From contig JAPDQB010000048.1 in NCBI GenBank assembly GCA_034506175.1, positions 1 through 51,264 on the forward strand: a stretch of DNA of 51,264 nt, written 5' to 3'. A program made the translations under genes and the position numbers. The number at the start of each line of letters is the position of its first letter. The stretch's first letter is position 1. A model generated the notes under the pieces. It was given only the letters and a program-made list of their open reading frames with translations, made no database searches and was not told the DNA's origin. This DNA comes from a candidate division KSB1 bacterium. GTDB taxonomy: Bacteria > Zhuqueibacterota > Zhuqueibacteria > Zhuqueibacterales > Zhuqueibacteraceae. This document shows positions 43,028-51,142 of the stretch, piece by piece.

Positions 43028-43427
43028 CTACGAGCGCTACATTTACTCCGTTCAGAATCTTTCTCCATGCATTCAAGCCAGCACCCTGGTTTTGATTCGT
43101 TATGGGAAATCGGTGGCCGATGTTGAAGGAACTGTTTTATTCGAGACGGATCTTAGCCTTGAAGTTTATGAGCATCTGAATTTCATTTCTGATGCTTTTA
43201 TTCTTATGTACGGCTACGTTATCAAAAAGGATGCGGCTGTTGTGTATCGGTACGATTCACAACCACATCCCAACGACCCGACTCTTCAATTCACTCATGC
43301 ACATCACAAACACATTCATTCTGACATCAAACACCATCGCATTCCCGCGCCCGGGCTTTCATTCAGCGAGCCCAATCTCACGTTCTTGATTCGCGAAATC
43401 GCAAGCGAGTTTTTTGCAAACCGTTGA
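43008..43427 (+). CDS. TumE-family (DUF6516) toxin-like protein
   Basis: A 139-residue protein. ATG 43008 is used because it starts the homologous region (AWSLDNYERYIYSVQNLSPCIQASTLVLI). The family hallmarks VEGTVLFETDLSLEVYEHLNF, YGYVIKKDAAVVYRYDSQPHP and HHKHIHSDIKHHRIPAPGLSF match DUF6516, now called TumE-type toxin. The histidine-rich stretch suggests a nucleic-acid-cutting active site (inference). Its stop is 3 bases from the stop of the convergent moxR, so the module is tightly lodged between moxR and DUF58. With its partner gene broken, either the toxin is harmless or the short partner suffices. Confidence 0.78.
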   Translation: MAWSLDNYERYIYSVQNLSPCIQASTLVLIRYGKSVADVEGTVLFETDLSLEVYEHLNFISDAFILMYGYVIKKDAAVVYRYDSQPHPNDPTLQFTHAHHKHIHSDIKHHRIPAPGLSFSEPNLTFLIREIASEFFANR

Positions 43428-43430
43428 TTG

Positions 43431-44426
43431 CTATTTTCTCCCATCCTCCAACAACCGCTCGACAATCTTCACCGCGTCCACGCCTTCGGCATCGGCGTTG
43501 AAATTGGTCACCAGGCGATGGCGCAGCACCGGCGTGGCAACGGCGCGGACATCGTCGATATCAGGCGTCGGGCGGCCGTCAAGAATCGCACGGGTTTTGG
43601 CGCCGAGAACGAGATACTGCGAGGCGCGCGGGCCGGCGCCCCAGCTGATCCAGTCTTTGACAAATTGCGGCGCGCCGTTTTCATTTGGCCGCGTTTGCCG
43701 GACCAAATTCACCGAATAATCAATGACATTGTCGGCGACGGGAACTTCGCGCACCAATTTTTGCAACTGCAAAATCCGCTCGGCATCGAGAACGATTTTG
43801 AGCGAGGCCTCGCGCCCGCCAGTGGTGGTTTTGACGATTTGTTTCTCTTCCTCGACGCTCGGATAATTCACCCACAAATTGAACATGAAGCGATCAAGCT
43901 GCGCCTCTGGCAGTGGATAGGTGCCCTCCTGCTCAATCGGGTTTTGGGTGGCTAAAACGAAGAACGGCTCATCGAGCTTGAAAGTTTCACCGGCGGCGGT
44001 GACTTCGTGCTCCTGCATCGCTTGCAGCAGCGCTGCCTGAGTCTTGGGCGGCGTGCGGTTAATCTCGTCGGCAAGAACAATATTCGCAAACACCGGGCCG
44101 CGCACGAATTTAAACGCCTTGCGGCCGGTGCTCATATCCTCTTCAATGATTTCCGTGCCGGTGATGTCGGAGGGCATCAAATCCGGCGTGAATTGAATGC
44201 GGTTGAATTTGAGCTGCAGCACTCGCGCCAGCGTGCTGATCAGCAGCGTTTTCGCCAGGCCGGGCACGCCGACGAGCAAACAATGCCCCCGTGCCAACAA
44301 CGCAATCAACAATTCGTTGATCACCTGGCGCTGGCCGATGATGACTTTGCTCACCTCCTGAACGATGGTTTCATGCGCTTCCCGCACTTCTTGGATGATG
44401 GACAAATCCTTTGCTGAGGCGCTCAT
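43431..44426 (-). CDS. MoxR-family AAA+ ATPase
   Basis: A 331-residue MoxR ATPase. Walker A GVPGLAKT, Walker B IVLADEINRTPPKTQAALLQAMQEHEV and sensor/arginine-finger blocks (VLATQNPIEQEGTYPLPEAQLDRFMF) are all present. A ribosome-site AGGAG lies 12 bases before ATG 44426. MoxR proteins act as chaperone-like ATPases, typically with DUF58 and vWA-domain partners. Here the DUF58 gene lies 758 bases downstream on the same strand, beyond the inserted TumE-like module, so co-transcription requires passing through that module antisense. Confidence 0.93.
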   Translation of the reverse strand: MSASAKDLSIIQEVREAHETIVQEVSKVIIGQRQVINELLIALLARGHCLLVGVPGLAKTLLISTLARVLQLKFNRIQFTPDLMPSDITGTEIIEEDMSTGRKAFKFVRGPVFANIVLADEINRTPPKTQAALLQAMQEHEVTAAGETFKLDEPFFVLATQNPIEQEGTYPLPEAQLDRFMFNLWVNYPSVEEEKQIVKTTTGGREASLKIVLDAERILQLQKLVREVPVADNVIDYSVNLVRQTRPNENGAPQFVKDWISWGAGPRASQYLVLGAKTRAILDGRPTPDIDDVRAVATPVLRHRLVTNFNADAEGVDAVKIVERLLEDGRK

Positions 44427-44733
44427 AAAAAGCTTGGACTCCTTTCAAAACGGAATATATTCGCAACACCTGGGTATAAATTTTAAATACGTTGTCAATT
44501 TTATAAAGTAACCAATGCCGCAAGAAAAAGCAATGATTTTCCCGATTAAAAAAACGCAACGAAAAAGTTGCAGAAAGTACAAATGACTCTTGCGGGTGTT
44601 CAAATGTTAACCAAATTTGATGAATCCGCAGCAACTTTTGCTTGATTTGTGAAGTCTATTTAATTAAATTGAATCAGCCCTGCGGGGCGTGGCCCGCAAA
44701 CAGGAGCGACATGGATTTTCGCGCATAAAGCAA
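44427..44733. other. Divergent intergenic region with a leader mini-ORF
   Basis: About 300 bases between the divergent moxR and the membrane-protein gene at 44734. It contains an AT-rich promoter-like zone near 44480-44500 and, on the plus strand, a five-codon open frame (ATG 44711 to TAA 44728, MDFRA) with a good ribosome site (AGGAG). The mini-ORF could set translation of the gene that starts six bases after it. Confidence 0.4.
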
Positions 44734-45534
44734 ATGGCCCCTAAAAAATCTCGGCACTGGGAGCACTGGATCGAGGTCGGAAGGAACACTTTTCAGCTTG
44801 TCTACTACGTCATAAACATCATTTCAATCTTGGCGGCAAGCTCAGGGCTGGTCTTTGCCTACCTAAACGAGCTGCAATGGGGGCTGGTGGCGATTGCGGT
44901 GGCGGTGCTGTCTTTTGCCATTCTTCATTTTTCCAAGCAAAATTTGCAGGAAAAAGGCCTGGCGCTTTCCAATCCGCATCTTTGGATTGAACATGACCAG
45001 ATGCTCGTGCGCGTTTACAATGACAAGCGCATCGTGAAGCATCAGTATCGTTTTCGCGCGCTGCGGAAAGTCGACCGTTATTTGTTCAAATTTTTCTGGT
45101 CGGGAACCGGCGAGGCGCGGGTGATTTGCGAGGCGTCGCCGAACGATGCGCTCGCTTCGATTCCCGATCCGAACAATATCCCGAAATGGCGGCGCTACGT
45201 GCTGCTGTTTGCCGACCCGTTGGCGAAACGCGAGACGAAGCAGATTGCGCTCACCTACGAGCTTTTGGACGAGAATCACCGCGCCTATCCGTATCAGGAA
45301 GTGTCGTATGCCCATGTCGCCGGCTGCAGCAAATTGAGTCTGCGGCTGCAATTTTGGAGCCCGCTGCTGCCGGAGAAAGTTTATGTGACGAAGTACAGCC
45401 CGACACGCGAGCTTCTCGAGCGCAAGGAAATTCCGCTGGACAGCGAAGAGGAAAATGCGCGGGAGTATTTTATTGAAATTGAACCGGTGCGCGGCGTGAA
45501 ATATCACGTGGAGTGGGAAACGCTGCAAATTTGA
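44734..45534 (+). CDS. Two-helix membrane protein with soluble beta domain, family unknown
   Basis: A 266-residue protein from ATG 44734; the frame remains open upstream to GTG 44689, so a longer start cannot be excluded. After a charged N-terminus (APKKSRHWEHWIEVG) two membrane helices (FQLVYYVINIISILAASSGLVFAYL and WGLVAIAVAVLSFAILHF) are followed by about 190 residues rich in beta strands, for example HLWIEHDQMLVRVYNDKRIV, KQIALTYELLDENH and EYFIEIEPVRGVKYHVEWETL. I recognise no named family. The architecture (two helices then a beta sandwich/barrel) recalls membrane effectors of anti-phage systems such as Cap15, but no signalling partner is nearby, so that is only a structural comparison. 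Confidence 0.6.
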   Translation: MAPKKSRHWEHWIEVGRNTFQLVYYVINIISILAASSGLVFAYLNELQWGLVAIAVAVLSFAILHFSKQNLQEKGLALSNPHLWIEHDQMLVRVYNDKRIVKHQYRFRALRKVDRYLFKFFWSGTGEARVICEASPNDALASIPDPNNIPKWRRYVLLFADPLAKRETKQIALTYELLDENHRAYPYQEVSYAHVAGCSKLSLRLQFWSPLLPEKVYVTKYSPTRELLERKEIPLDSEEENAREYFIEIEPVRGVKYHVEWETLQI

Positions 45535-46326
45535 TAAAACTTTTCTCCGCAGTCGGGATGCAAAATGGCTATAATTTTATGGTTGAAAATCGACGACCTC
45601 AAAAAGATCAACCATCAACAAGGCGAGTCACCATAAAATTTGCCGAGAGGTTTCGATATGTACGAAGAATGAACAAATTGGCACAGGCGGTTTCTGCCGG
45701 TGGTGTGTTCCATAAATCATCGGCAAAGCCGCCTTGTTGCGAAAATGCAACATGGCAAGGCAGAGATAGGTTTTGTTGCCTTGAGATGAAAATTTCGGAG
45801 AGCGTGCAACAGGCAAGCTACACGACGCGCTGCGCTGGGATGAATTTGATCACCGTCGCGACACGCCTCAAGTCACGACTACCCTATTCCTCTTCCATTC
45901 TCCAAGCCTTGAGTGGGTCAACTACCTGACGGGCGTTGCCCTTCGTCTGCCTGAGAAGCGTAAATTATTTATGAATACGAATGACGCCACCGCGCCTGAA
46001 AAATAACAGCAGCCACCTTGAAATCATGGGAGCGAGTGCAAAGCAAGCAGAAATCTGGTTTCGGTTTTCCTTTCAAATGTTAAAAAGGAAATCCGCGCGC
46101 TGAGTGGCAGGAAAACGAACGCACCAATATACGGAAACGAAAAATTCTTGTCAAGTCATTTTAAGGATTTGTCATATTTTTTTACTTGATTTTTAACTTT
46201 TTTTTCTTTTATTTGAAAAGTCATGCGATTCCTACCGCGGCGCGTGCTTCATGCCCGACTTCAGTGCGATTCGATTGCTGCAAGTTGTTTAAGTTAGCCG
46301 TTTTGGGAAAGGTTTTGTCTGAGGAA
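45535..46326. other. Intergenic region
   Basis: Nearly 800 bases. An open frame at 45513-45929 has no family, no ribosome site and odd composition; I do not call it. Near 46150-46210 the sequence is very T-rich (TTTTTTACTTGATTTTTAACTTTTTTTTC), perhaps a terminator or promoter region. Nothing else is supported. Confidence 0.4.
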
Positions 46327-46515
46327 ATGGAACGCAGAGTTTGCGATATGAACACTGAAATTTTTCTATCCCCGATTTTCCTGGCGCGATTACAAAAGGA
46401 AATCGGGGCGATTCTCTCCTTGGTACGTTCATCCGATCATCAACAAGCAATAACAAAATTACACACAGCTTACCGGGCAACATTTGTTACCATCTCACGG
46501 AGGGTTACGCCATGA
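46327..46515 (+). CDS. Possible small helical protein coupled to the next gene
   Basis: A 62-residue frame starts at ATG 46327, with GAGGAA just before it. Its core FLARLQKEIGAILSLVRSSDHQQAITKLHTAYRATF looks like a single amphipathic helix pair, faintly like DUF6483 proteins. Its TGA overlaps the next ATG (ATGA at 46512), a sign of translational coupling. Without homologues to compare, I give it only moderate credence. Confidence 0.35.
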   Translation: MERRVCDMNTEIFLSPIFLARLQKEIGAILSLVRSSDHQQAITKLHTAYRATFVTISRRVTP

Positions 46516-46748
46516 GACTCTTGCTCGATGCGATTTTGGCAGCGCTGGCCGGTGTCAGCATCACTTTTCCGTGGCTAACACAAGCCGGCTGGCAGGCGAT
46601 TATCATTTACGGTTTCATTGCGCTGGTGCTGGTGGGCTTGATCTTTCTCCTGCATCTGAAACCGAATGACGAAACCGAAAAAATGATCAATGTTGCCGAA
46701 GTGCGAACGATGAATACACTGAGCAAGATCAACGGCACGGCAAAATAA
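46512..46748 (+). CDS. Small two-helix membrane protein
   Basis: A 78-residue protein with a strong ribosome site (CGGAGGG 8 bases before ATG 46512). Two membrane segments (LLLDAILAALAGVSITFPWL and IIIYGFIALVLVGLIFLLHL) are followed by a charged C-terminal tail (KPNDETEKMINVAEVRTMNTLSKINGTAK). No family is recognised. It may be translated together with the short frame at 46327. rlmN follows 77 bases downstream, after a GCGGGC/GCCCGC hairpin near 46785-46803. Confidence 0.6.
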   Translation: MRLLLDAILAALAGVSITFPWLTQAGWQAIIIYGFIALVLVGLIFLLHLKPNDETEKMINVAEVRTMNTLSKINGTAK

Positions 46749-46825
46749 AAGCGAATGTTTGGGGCCTGTGACGCTCCAAAAATTTCAGCGGGCTGGCTGG
46801 GCCCGCAGGGCTCGACAAAAGGACA

Positions 46826-47956
46826 ATGAAGCGGTGTCCTTTTTTTGTTTATATGAAAATGCAATCCAGGCAAAATTTAAAAGACCTTGACCGCGACGAG
46901 TTAACGGCTTTCATGGTCGGTCTCGGCGAAAAGCCGTTTCGCGCCCGGCAGCTTTTTCGCTGGATGTACGGCAAGGCGGCACAGAGTTTTGACGAGATCA
47001 CCGATTTTGCCCGGCCGCTGCGCCGGCGTTTGGGAGAGATTGCCGCGCTGGATAGCTTGGCGTTGGTGACACGTCAAATTTCCCAGCGCCGCGACGCGGA
47101 AAAATTTCTTTTTCGTCTTGCCGATGGCCTTCACATTGAAAGCGTTTTGATGCGCGAGGAGAACCGCCACACGCTTTGCATCTCCTCGCAAGTTGGCTGT
47201 CCGGTCGATTGCAAATTCTGCGCAACCGGACTGATGGGGTTGAGTCGAAATTTAAAGACGGGGGAAATCGTCGATCAGGTTTTGCTGGCGCGGCGTTTGA
47301 GCAAAACGCCGATTACCAACGTTGTCGTGATGGGCATGGGCGAGCCGCTGTTGAATTACGATGCCCTCATCAAAGCGTGTTATTTGCTCGGGGACGACGA
47401 AGGGCCAAATCTTGCGCAGCGCCGCATCGTGATTTCCACCAGCGGCCTGGTGCCGAAAATCGAACGCTTCACCAAAGAAGGGCATAAATTCCGTCTCGCC
47501 ATCTCTCTCAACGCGACAACCGACGACGTGCGCGATCGGATCATGCCGATCAACCGCAAGTATCCGATTGCGGCGCTGCTGCAAGCCGCGCGCGAGTATA
47601 CCCGCCAGGCCAAGCAGCGCATCACCTTTGAATACATTTTGCTGGCCGGCGTCAACGATTCGCTCGCCGACGCCGAGCGGCTGAAGAATTTGACGCGTAA
47701 CATTCCGTGCAAGATCAATCTCATTCCTTATAATCCGATTGCCGCGCCGGAGGAAACCCCGCGGTCTCTCCAAACCTCGAAGCTCGATTTCCCGCTTGCT
47801 TTTCGCCGGCCAAGCTTCGAGCGCATCGAAGCTTTTCTCGCCGGCATGCGCCAGGGGCCGAACACCGTCACGCTGCGTTGGAGCAAGGGCGATGACATCG
47901 ACGCCGCCTGCGGGCAGTTGTGGACGAAAATTGAAAAAGCGCAAACCTCTGTTTGA
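46826..47956 (+). CDS. rlmN: Dual-specificity RNA methyltransferase RlmN
   Basis: Up to 376 residues. The radical-SAM motif CPVDCKFCATGLMGL, the conserved FEYILLAGVNDSLADAERL, and the C-terminal DIDAACGQLW with its methyl-carrying cysteine all identify RlmN, which makes 2-methyladenosine at 23S rRNA A2503 and tRNA A37. The start is uncertain: ATG 46826 has AGGA only two bases away, ATG 46853 (MKMQSRQNL) also begins the homologous part. It stands alone as a housekeeping gene. Confidence 0.96.
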   Translation: MKRCPFFVYMKMQSRQNLKDLDRDELTAFMVGLGEKPFRARQLFRWMYGKAAQSFDEITDFARPLRRRLGEIAALDSLALVTRQISQRRDAEKFLFRLADGLHIESVLMREENRHTLCISSQVGCPVDCKFCATGLMGLSRNLKTGEIVDQVLLARRLSKTPITNVVVMGMGEPLLNYDALIKACYLLGDDEGPNLAQRRIVISTSGLVPKIERFTKEGHKFRLAISLNATTDDVRDRIMPINRKYPIAALLQAAREYTRQAKQRITFEYILLAGVNDSLADAERLKNLTRNIPCKINLIPYNPIAAPEETPRSLQTSKLDFPLAFRRPSFERIEAFLAGMRQGPNTVTLRWSKGDDIDAACGQLWTKIEKAQTSV

Positions 47957-48275
47957 GTTTTGGGAGGTCTAATTCTTTGTTGACAATCTCCCCAAACTTT
48001 GTTACTTTTTAAGACGTTTCGATTTGTCAATCATGACTAGACCCTGGAGTCTCGGCTTTCCTTGATATACTCGTTAAGGGGCATTTTTCTAGCGTCATTG
48101 CGAGCGCTTCTCAGCGAAGCCATCCTTTGAAAATCAAGAGATTGCTTCGGCAAAAAGCGCCTCGCAATGACTCCAGTTTTAACCCTAAACAAGTATAATA
48201 GCTTTGAAGGAAATCGGGAATACTGGGGTCTTATTGCTTGAAACTGTACCTGCAATTTTTATCGTTTGATTCCTC
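47957..48275. other. Intergenic region containing one palindromic repeat
   Basis: About 320 bases between rlmN and the receiver-PglZ gene. Apart from the palindrome at 48094-48171 there is no supported feature. Confidence 0.5.
48094..48171. repeat. Palindromic repeat with GTCATTGCGAG ends
   Basis: GTCATTGCGAGCGC at 48094 is mirrored by GCGCCTCGCAATGAC ending at 48171, one base bulged; AGCGAAGC and GCTTCGGC are further internal arms. It belongs to a kind of dispersed intergenic palindrome (CATTGCGAGC...GAAGCAATC) seen in many bacterial genomes and is related in design to 21585-21655. Confidence 0.75.
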
Positions 48276-49850
48276 ATGCCTGATGCACGCAATAAAATCC
48301 TGTGGGTGGATGATGAAATCGAATTGCTACGTCCCCACATTTTGTTTTTGGAAGAAAAAGGGTATGCTGTCCGCCCCTCGGCAAATGCCGATGATGCGAT
48401 TTCATTGGTTCGGCAGGAAACGTTTGATCTCGTCCTGCTCGATGAGATGATGCCCGGCAAAGACGGCCTGACCGCGCTCGCGGAAATGAAAGAAATCAAC
48501 CCCTCGCTGCCGGTGGTGATGGTGACGAAGAATGAAGAAGAACGGTTGATGGAAGAAGCGATCGGCAGCCGCATCGACGATTATCTCACCAAGCCGGTCA
48601 ATCCCAGCCAGATTCTTTCCACCTGCAAGAAAATTCTCGACGCCCGCAAAATCACCGGCGCCCGTGTTTCGCGCGATTACATTACGGAGTTCAACCAGAT
48701 CGCGGCCGAGCTGCTCGAGCCGTTGAGCTGGCAGAATTGGATCAATCTTTATTTGCGGCTCTGCGAGTGGGAGATCGAGCTGGATCGCCATCCTGATCTC
48801 AGCTTGCGGCAAATGCTGGCCGAGCAGAAGCGCGAGTGCAACGCCGAATTTGGCAAATTTATCGAGAAGAATTATAAAAATTGGCTTGCACGAAACGGCG
48901 CGGCGCCAGCGGAAAGGCCGTGGCTCTCGCCGGATTTGGTGCGGCAATTCGTCGCGCCGCTGCTTCAGCAAAATCGCCGCGTCGTCTTTTTAGTCATCGA
49001 CAATCTGCGCCTCGATCAGTGGCTCACCATCGAGCCGCTGCTGCGCGAACGCTTTAACATGACGAAAGAATATTATTTTTCCATTTTGCCGACCGCCACG
49101 CCGTACGCGCGCAATGCGATTTTTGCCGGAAAATTTCCACTGGACATCACCCAACAACATCCGGAGTTGTGGGAAACCGACAAAGACGACGAGACGAGCC
49201 TCAATCGCCACGAACGCCAGTTTCTCGAAGCGCAATTGAACGAGCTAAAGCTGCATCTGAAACCGGAATTGAAGTACATAAAAATTTTGGATGTCAACGA
49301 AGCCAAAAATGTCGAGAAGCAAATCGGCTCGCTCGCGGAGCTGCCGCTGCTGGCGCTGGTGATCAATTTCGTCGACATTCTGGCGCACAGCCGCAGCGAT
49401 TCCGAAGTGTTGCGCGAAATCACCCCGGACGAGTCGGCGTATCGCTCGCTCACCAAATCGTGGTTCCAGCACTCGCCGCTGAATCGCATGTTGTCCGAGC
49501 TGGCGGCGCGCGGCAATCTCGTGATTTTGACCTCGGATCATGGCAGCATTCGCGGCTTGCGCGGCGCGAAAGTGATTGGCGACCGCGAGACCTCGACGAA
49601 TTTGCGTTATAAATACGGCCGCAGCTTGAAAGTCGACAGCAAGCACGCCATCATCGTCAAAGAGCCCAAGGAGTACAGGCTGCCTTCCACCGGCGTCAAC
49701 ACCAATTATCTTTTTGCGAAAGAAGATTTTTATTTCGTCTACCCGACGAACTATCACTATTATTTAAATCATTACCGCGACAGTCTGCAGCACGGCGGGG
49801 TGTCGATGGAGGAGATGATTTTGCCAGTGGTGCGGCTGGAGCCGCGATGA
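48276..49850 (+). CDS. porX: PorX-type response regulator with PglZ domain
   Basis: A 524-residue protein. Residues 1-125 form a receiver with the phospho-accepting Asp56 in LVLLDEMMPGKDG, VMVTKN and DDYLTKPV. After a helical linker the C-terminal two thirds is a PglZ domain of the alkaline-phosphatase superfamily: VIDNLRLDQW, Thr273 in LPTATPYARNA, VINFVDILAH, and LTSDHGSIRG with its metal-binding aspartate and histidine. PorX is the response regulator that controls type IX secretion in Bacteroidota, and its PglZ domain has oligonucleotide phosphodiesterase activity. The presence of a T9SS-exported protease in the same window is consistent. The partner kinase PorY is not here. Confidence 0.9.
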   Translation: MPDARNKILWVDDEIELLRPHILFLEEKGYAVRPSANADDAISLVRQETFDLVLLDEMMPGKDGLTALAEMKEINPSLPVVMVTKNEEERLMEEAIGSRIDDYLTKPVNPSQILSTCKKILDARKITGARVSRDYITEFNQIAAELLEPLSWQNWINLYLRLCEWEIELDRHPDLSLRQMLAEQKRECNAEFGKFIEKNYKNWLARNGAAPAERPWLSPDLVRQFVAPLLQQNRRVVFLVIDNLRLDQWLTIEPLLRERFNMTKEYYFSILPTATPYARNAIFAGKFPLDITQQHPELWETDKDDETSLNRHERQFLEAQLNELKLHLKPELKYIKILDVNEAKNVEKQIGSLAELPLLALVINFVDILAHSRSDSEVLREITPDESAYRSLTKSWFQHSPLNRMLSELAARGNLVILTSDHGSIRGLRGAKVIGDRETSTNLRYKYGRSLKVDSKHAIIVKEPKEYRLPSTGVNTNYLFAKEDFYFVYPTNYHYYLNHYRDSLQHGGVSMEEMILPVVRLEPR

Positions 49851-49964
49851 GAAAATGGTTTCATTCAAACCAATCCTACTCCTGCTCATACTCATGATCG
49901 CTTTTGAAAACCTTTAGAAGCGAGCATGAGTAGGAGAAAGAGTACGAGCAATTATTAATCAATC

Positions 49965-50453
49965 ATGCTTTCTACCACCGAACTGCGTTCAGTGCTTGCC
50001 GGAGAAGCCGTATTCACGATACCTTCGCATTCGGTTGAAGAGACCCACTTGCTGTCGGCGCAGCTCGCGGATCAGGTACAAAGGGGCGAGGTCATTGCGC
50101 TCTTTGGTGATTTGGGGAGCGGAAAGACGACGTTCGTACAGGGGTTTTGCGCCGCCAGTGGCGTGAAGGCCGCGGTAACCAGCCCGACTTTTACGCTGAT
50201 GCACATTTATCGCGGCGCACCATGGCCGATTTATCATTTCGATTTTTACCGCTTGCACAGCGTTGCCGAAGCACAAGCGTTGGGCTGTGAAGAATATTTT
50301 GATGGCGACGGCATTTCATTGATTGAATGGCCGGAACGGGCGCTGCCGTTATTGCCGGCGCGGCATCTGCAAATCCATCTGCGCATTCCCGACTTCGCCG
50401 CCTCGCCGGATTGGCGCGAAATTAAAATTCATCGCGCGGAGGCCGTCGCGTGA
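49965..50453 (+). CDS. tsaE: tRNA N6-threonylcarbamoyladenosine ATPase TsaE
   Basis: A 162-residue TsaE. P-loop LFGDLGSGKTTFVQGF, switch regions TSPTFTLMHIY and YHFDFYRL, and the conserved LIEWPERA are all present. TsaE is the ATPase that helps TsaB-TsaD make the t6A base on tRNAs. The TGA stop overlaps the GTG start of tsaB, so they are coupled. tsaD is not in the window. Confidence 0.95.
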   Translation: MLSTTELRSVLAGEAVFTIPSHSVEETHLLSAQLADQVQRGEVIALFGDLGSGKTTFVQGFCAASGVKAAVTSPTFTLMHIYRGAPWPIYHFDFYRLHSVAEAQALGCEEYFDGDGISLIEWPERALPLLPARHLQIHLRIPDFAASPDWREIKIHRAEAVA

Positions 50454-51142
50454 TTCTCGGCATCGAAACCGCCACGTCGATATGCAGCGCCGGCATTGCC
50501 GACGGCGATCAAATCATTGCCGAGCTGCGTTTCAATATTAAAAATATTCATGCCGAAATTCTCGCGGAAAGCATCGCGCAATTGTTGAAGCTTTCGGGGA
50601 TTGATTTGAAAAATATCAGCGCCCTTGCCGTTTCCATCGGCCCCGGCTCTTTTACCGGCTTGCGCATCGGCCTGGCAACAGCAAAAGGCCTGGCGTTTGC
50701 GGGCGACAAGCCGTTGGTGGCGGTGAGCACCCTGCAAGCGCAGGCGGCCGCCGGTAGTCAGTATTCAGTAACCAGTAATCAGTGGTCATTGATTCCGGTG
50801 ATTAAAGCCCGGCAAAATGAAGTTTACGCGGCACGGTTCCGCAACGAATGGCCGGCGCCGATTCTGCAAGGCCGGGAGGTTTTGCTCGCCGTTGAAGAGT
50901 TTGCCCATTGGCTGCAACCTCCGGCCGTGCTGTGCGGCAACGGCGTGGCGATGTTGCAGGTGGGCGGCGTTTTGGAGAATAAATCCGAGGTGATCATGTT
51001 GCCGGAATCAGCTTCGATGCTGAGCGGCGGCTTGGTGGCGCGGCTCGGCGCGATCAAATTGGCCGCTGGTGAAGTCGGCGATCTTGCAAATCTGGAACCG
51101 CGCTATTTGCAAGATTTCGAAATTGGCCCGAGAAAAATCTAG
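50450..51142 (+). CDS. tsaB: tRNA threonylcarbamoyladenosine biosynthesis protein TsaB
   Basis: A 230-residue TsaB from GTG 50450, which overlaps the tsaE stop. Seen: ILGIETATSICSAGIA, HAEILAESIAQLL, and the hallmark SIGPGSFTGLRIGLATAKGLAF. The region SQYSVTSNQWS (about residues 103-113) is encoded by a CAGTATTCAGTAACCAGTAATCAGT-like simple repeat and looks like a small insertion in a surface loop. The stop codon TAG at 51140-51142 is made of the TA target site plus the first base of the IS630 element, so the natural end may have been slightly different. TsaB partners TsaD in t6A synthesis. Confidence 0.94.
   Translation: MILGIETATSICSAGIADGDQIIAELRFNIKNIHAEILAESIAQLLKLSGIDLKNISALAVSIGPGSFTGLRIGLATAKGLAFAGDKPLVAVSTLQAQAAAGSQYSVTSNQWSLIPVIKARQNEVYAARFRNEWPAPILQGREVLLAVEEFAHWLQPPAVLCGNGVAMLQVGGVLENKSEVIMLPESASMLSGGLVARLGAIKLAAGEVGDLANLEPRYLQDFEIGPRKI

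Noticed and set aside
45513..45929. 138-residue plus-strand frame
   Set aside because: It begins inside the preceding gene, has irregular composition and no family or ribosome site.
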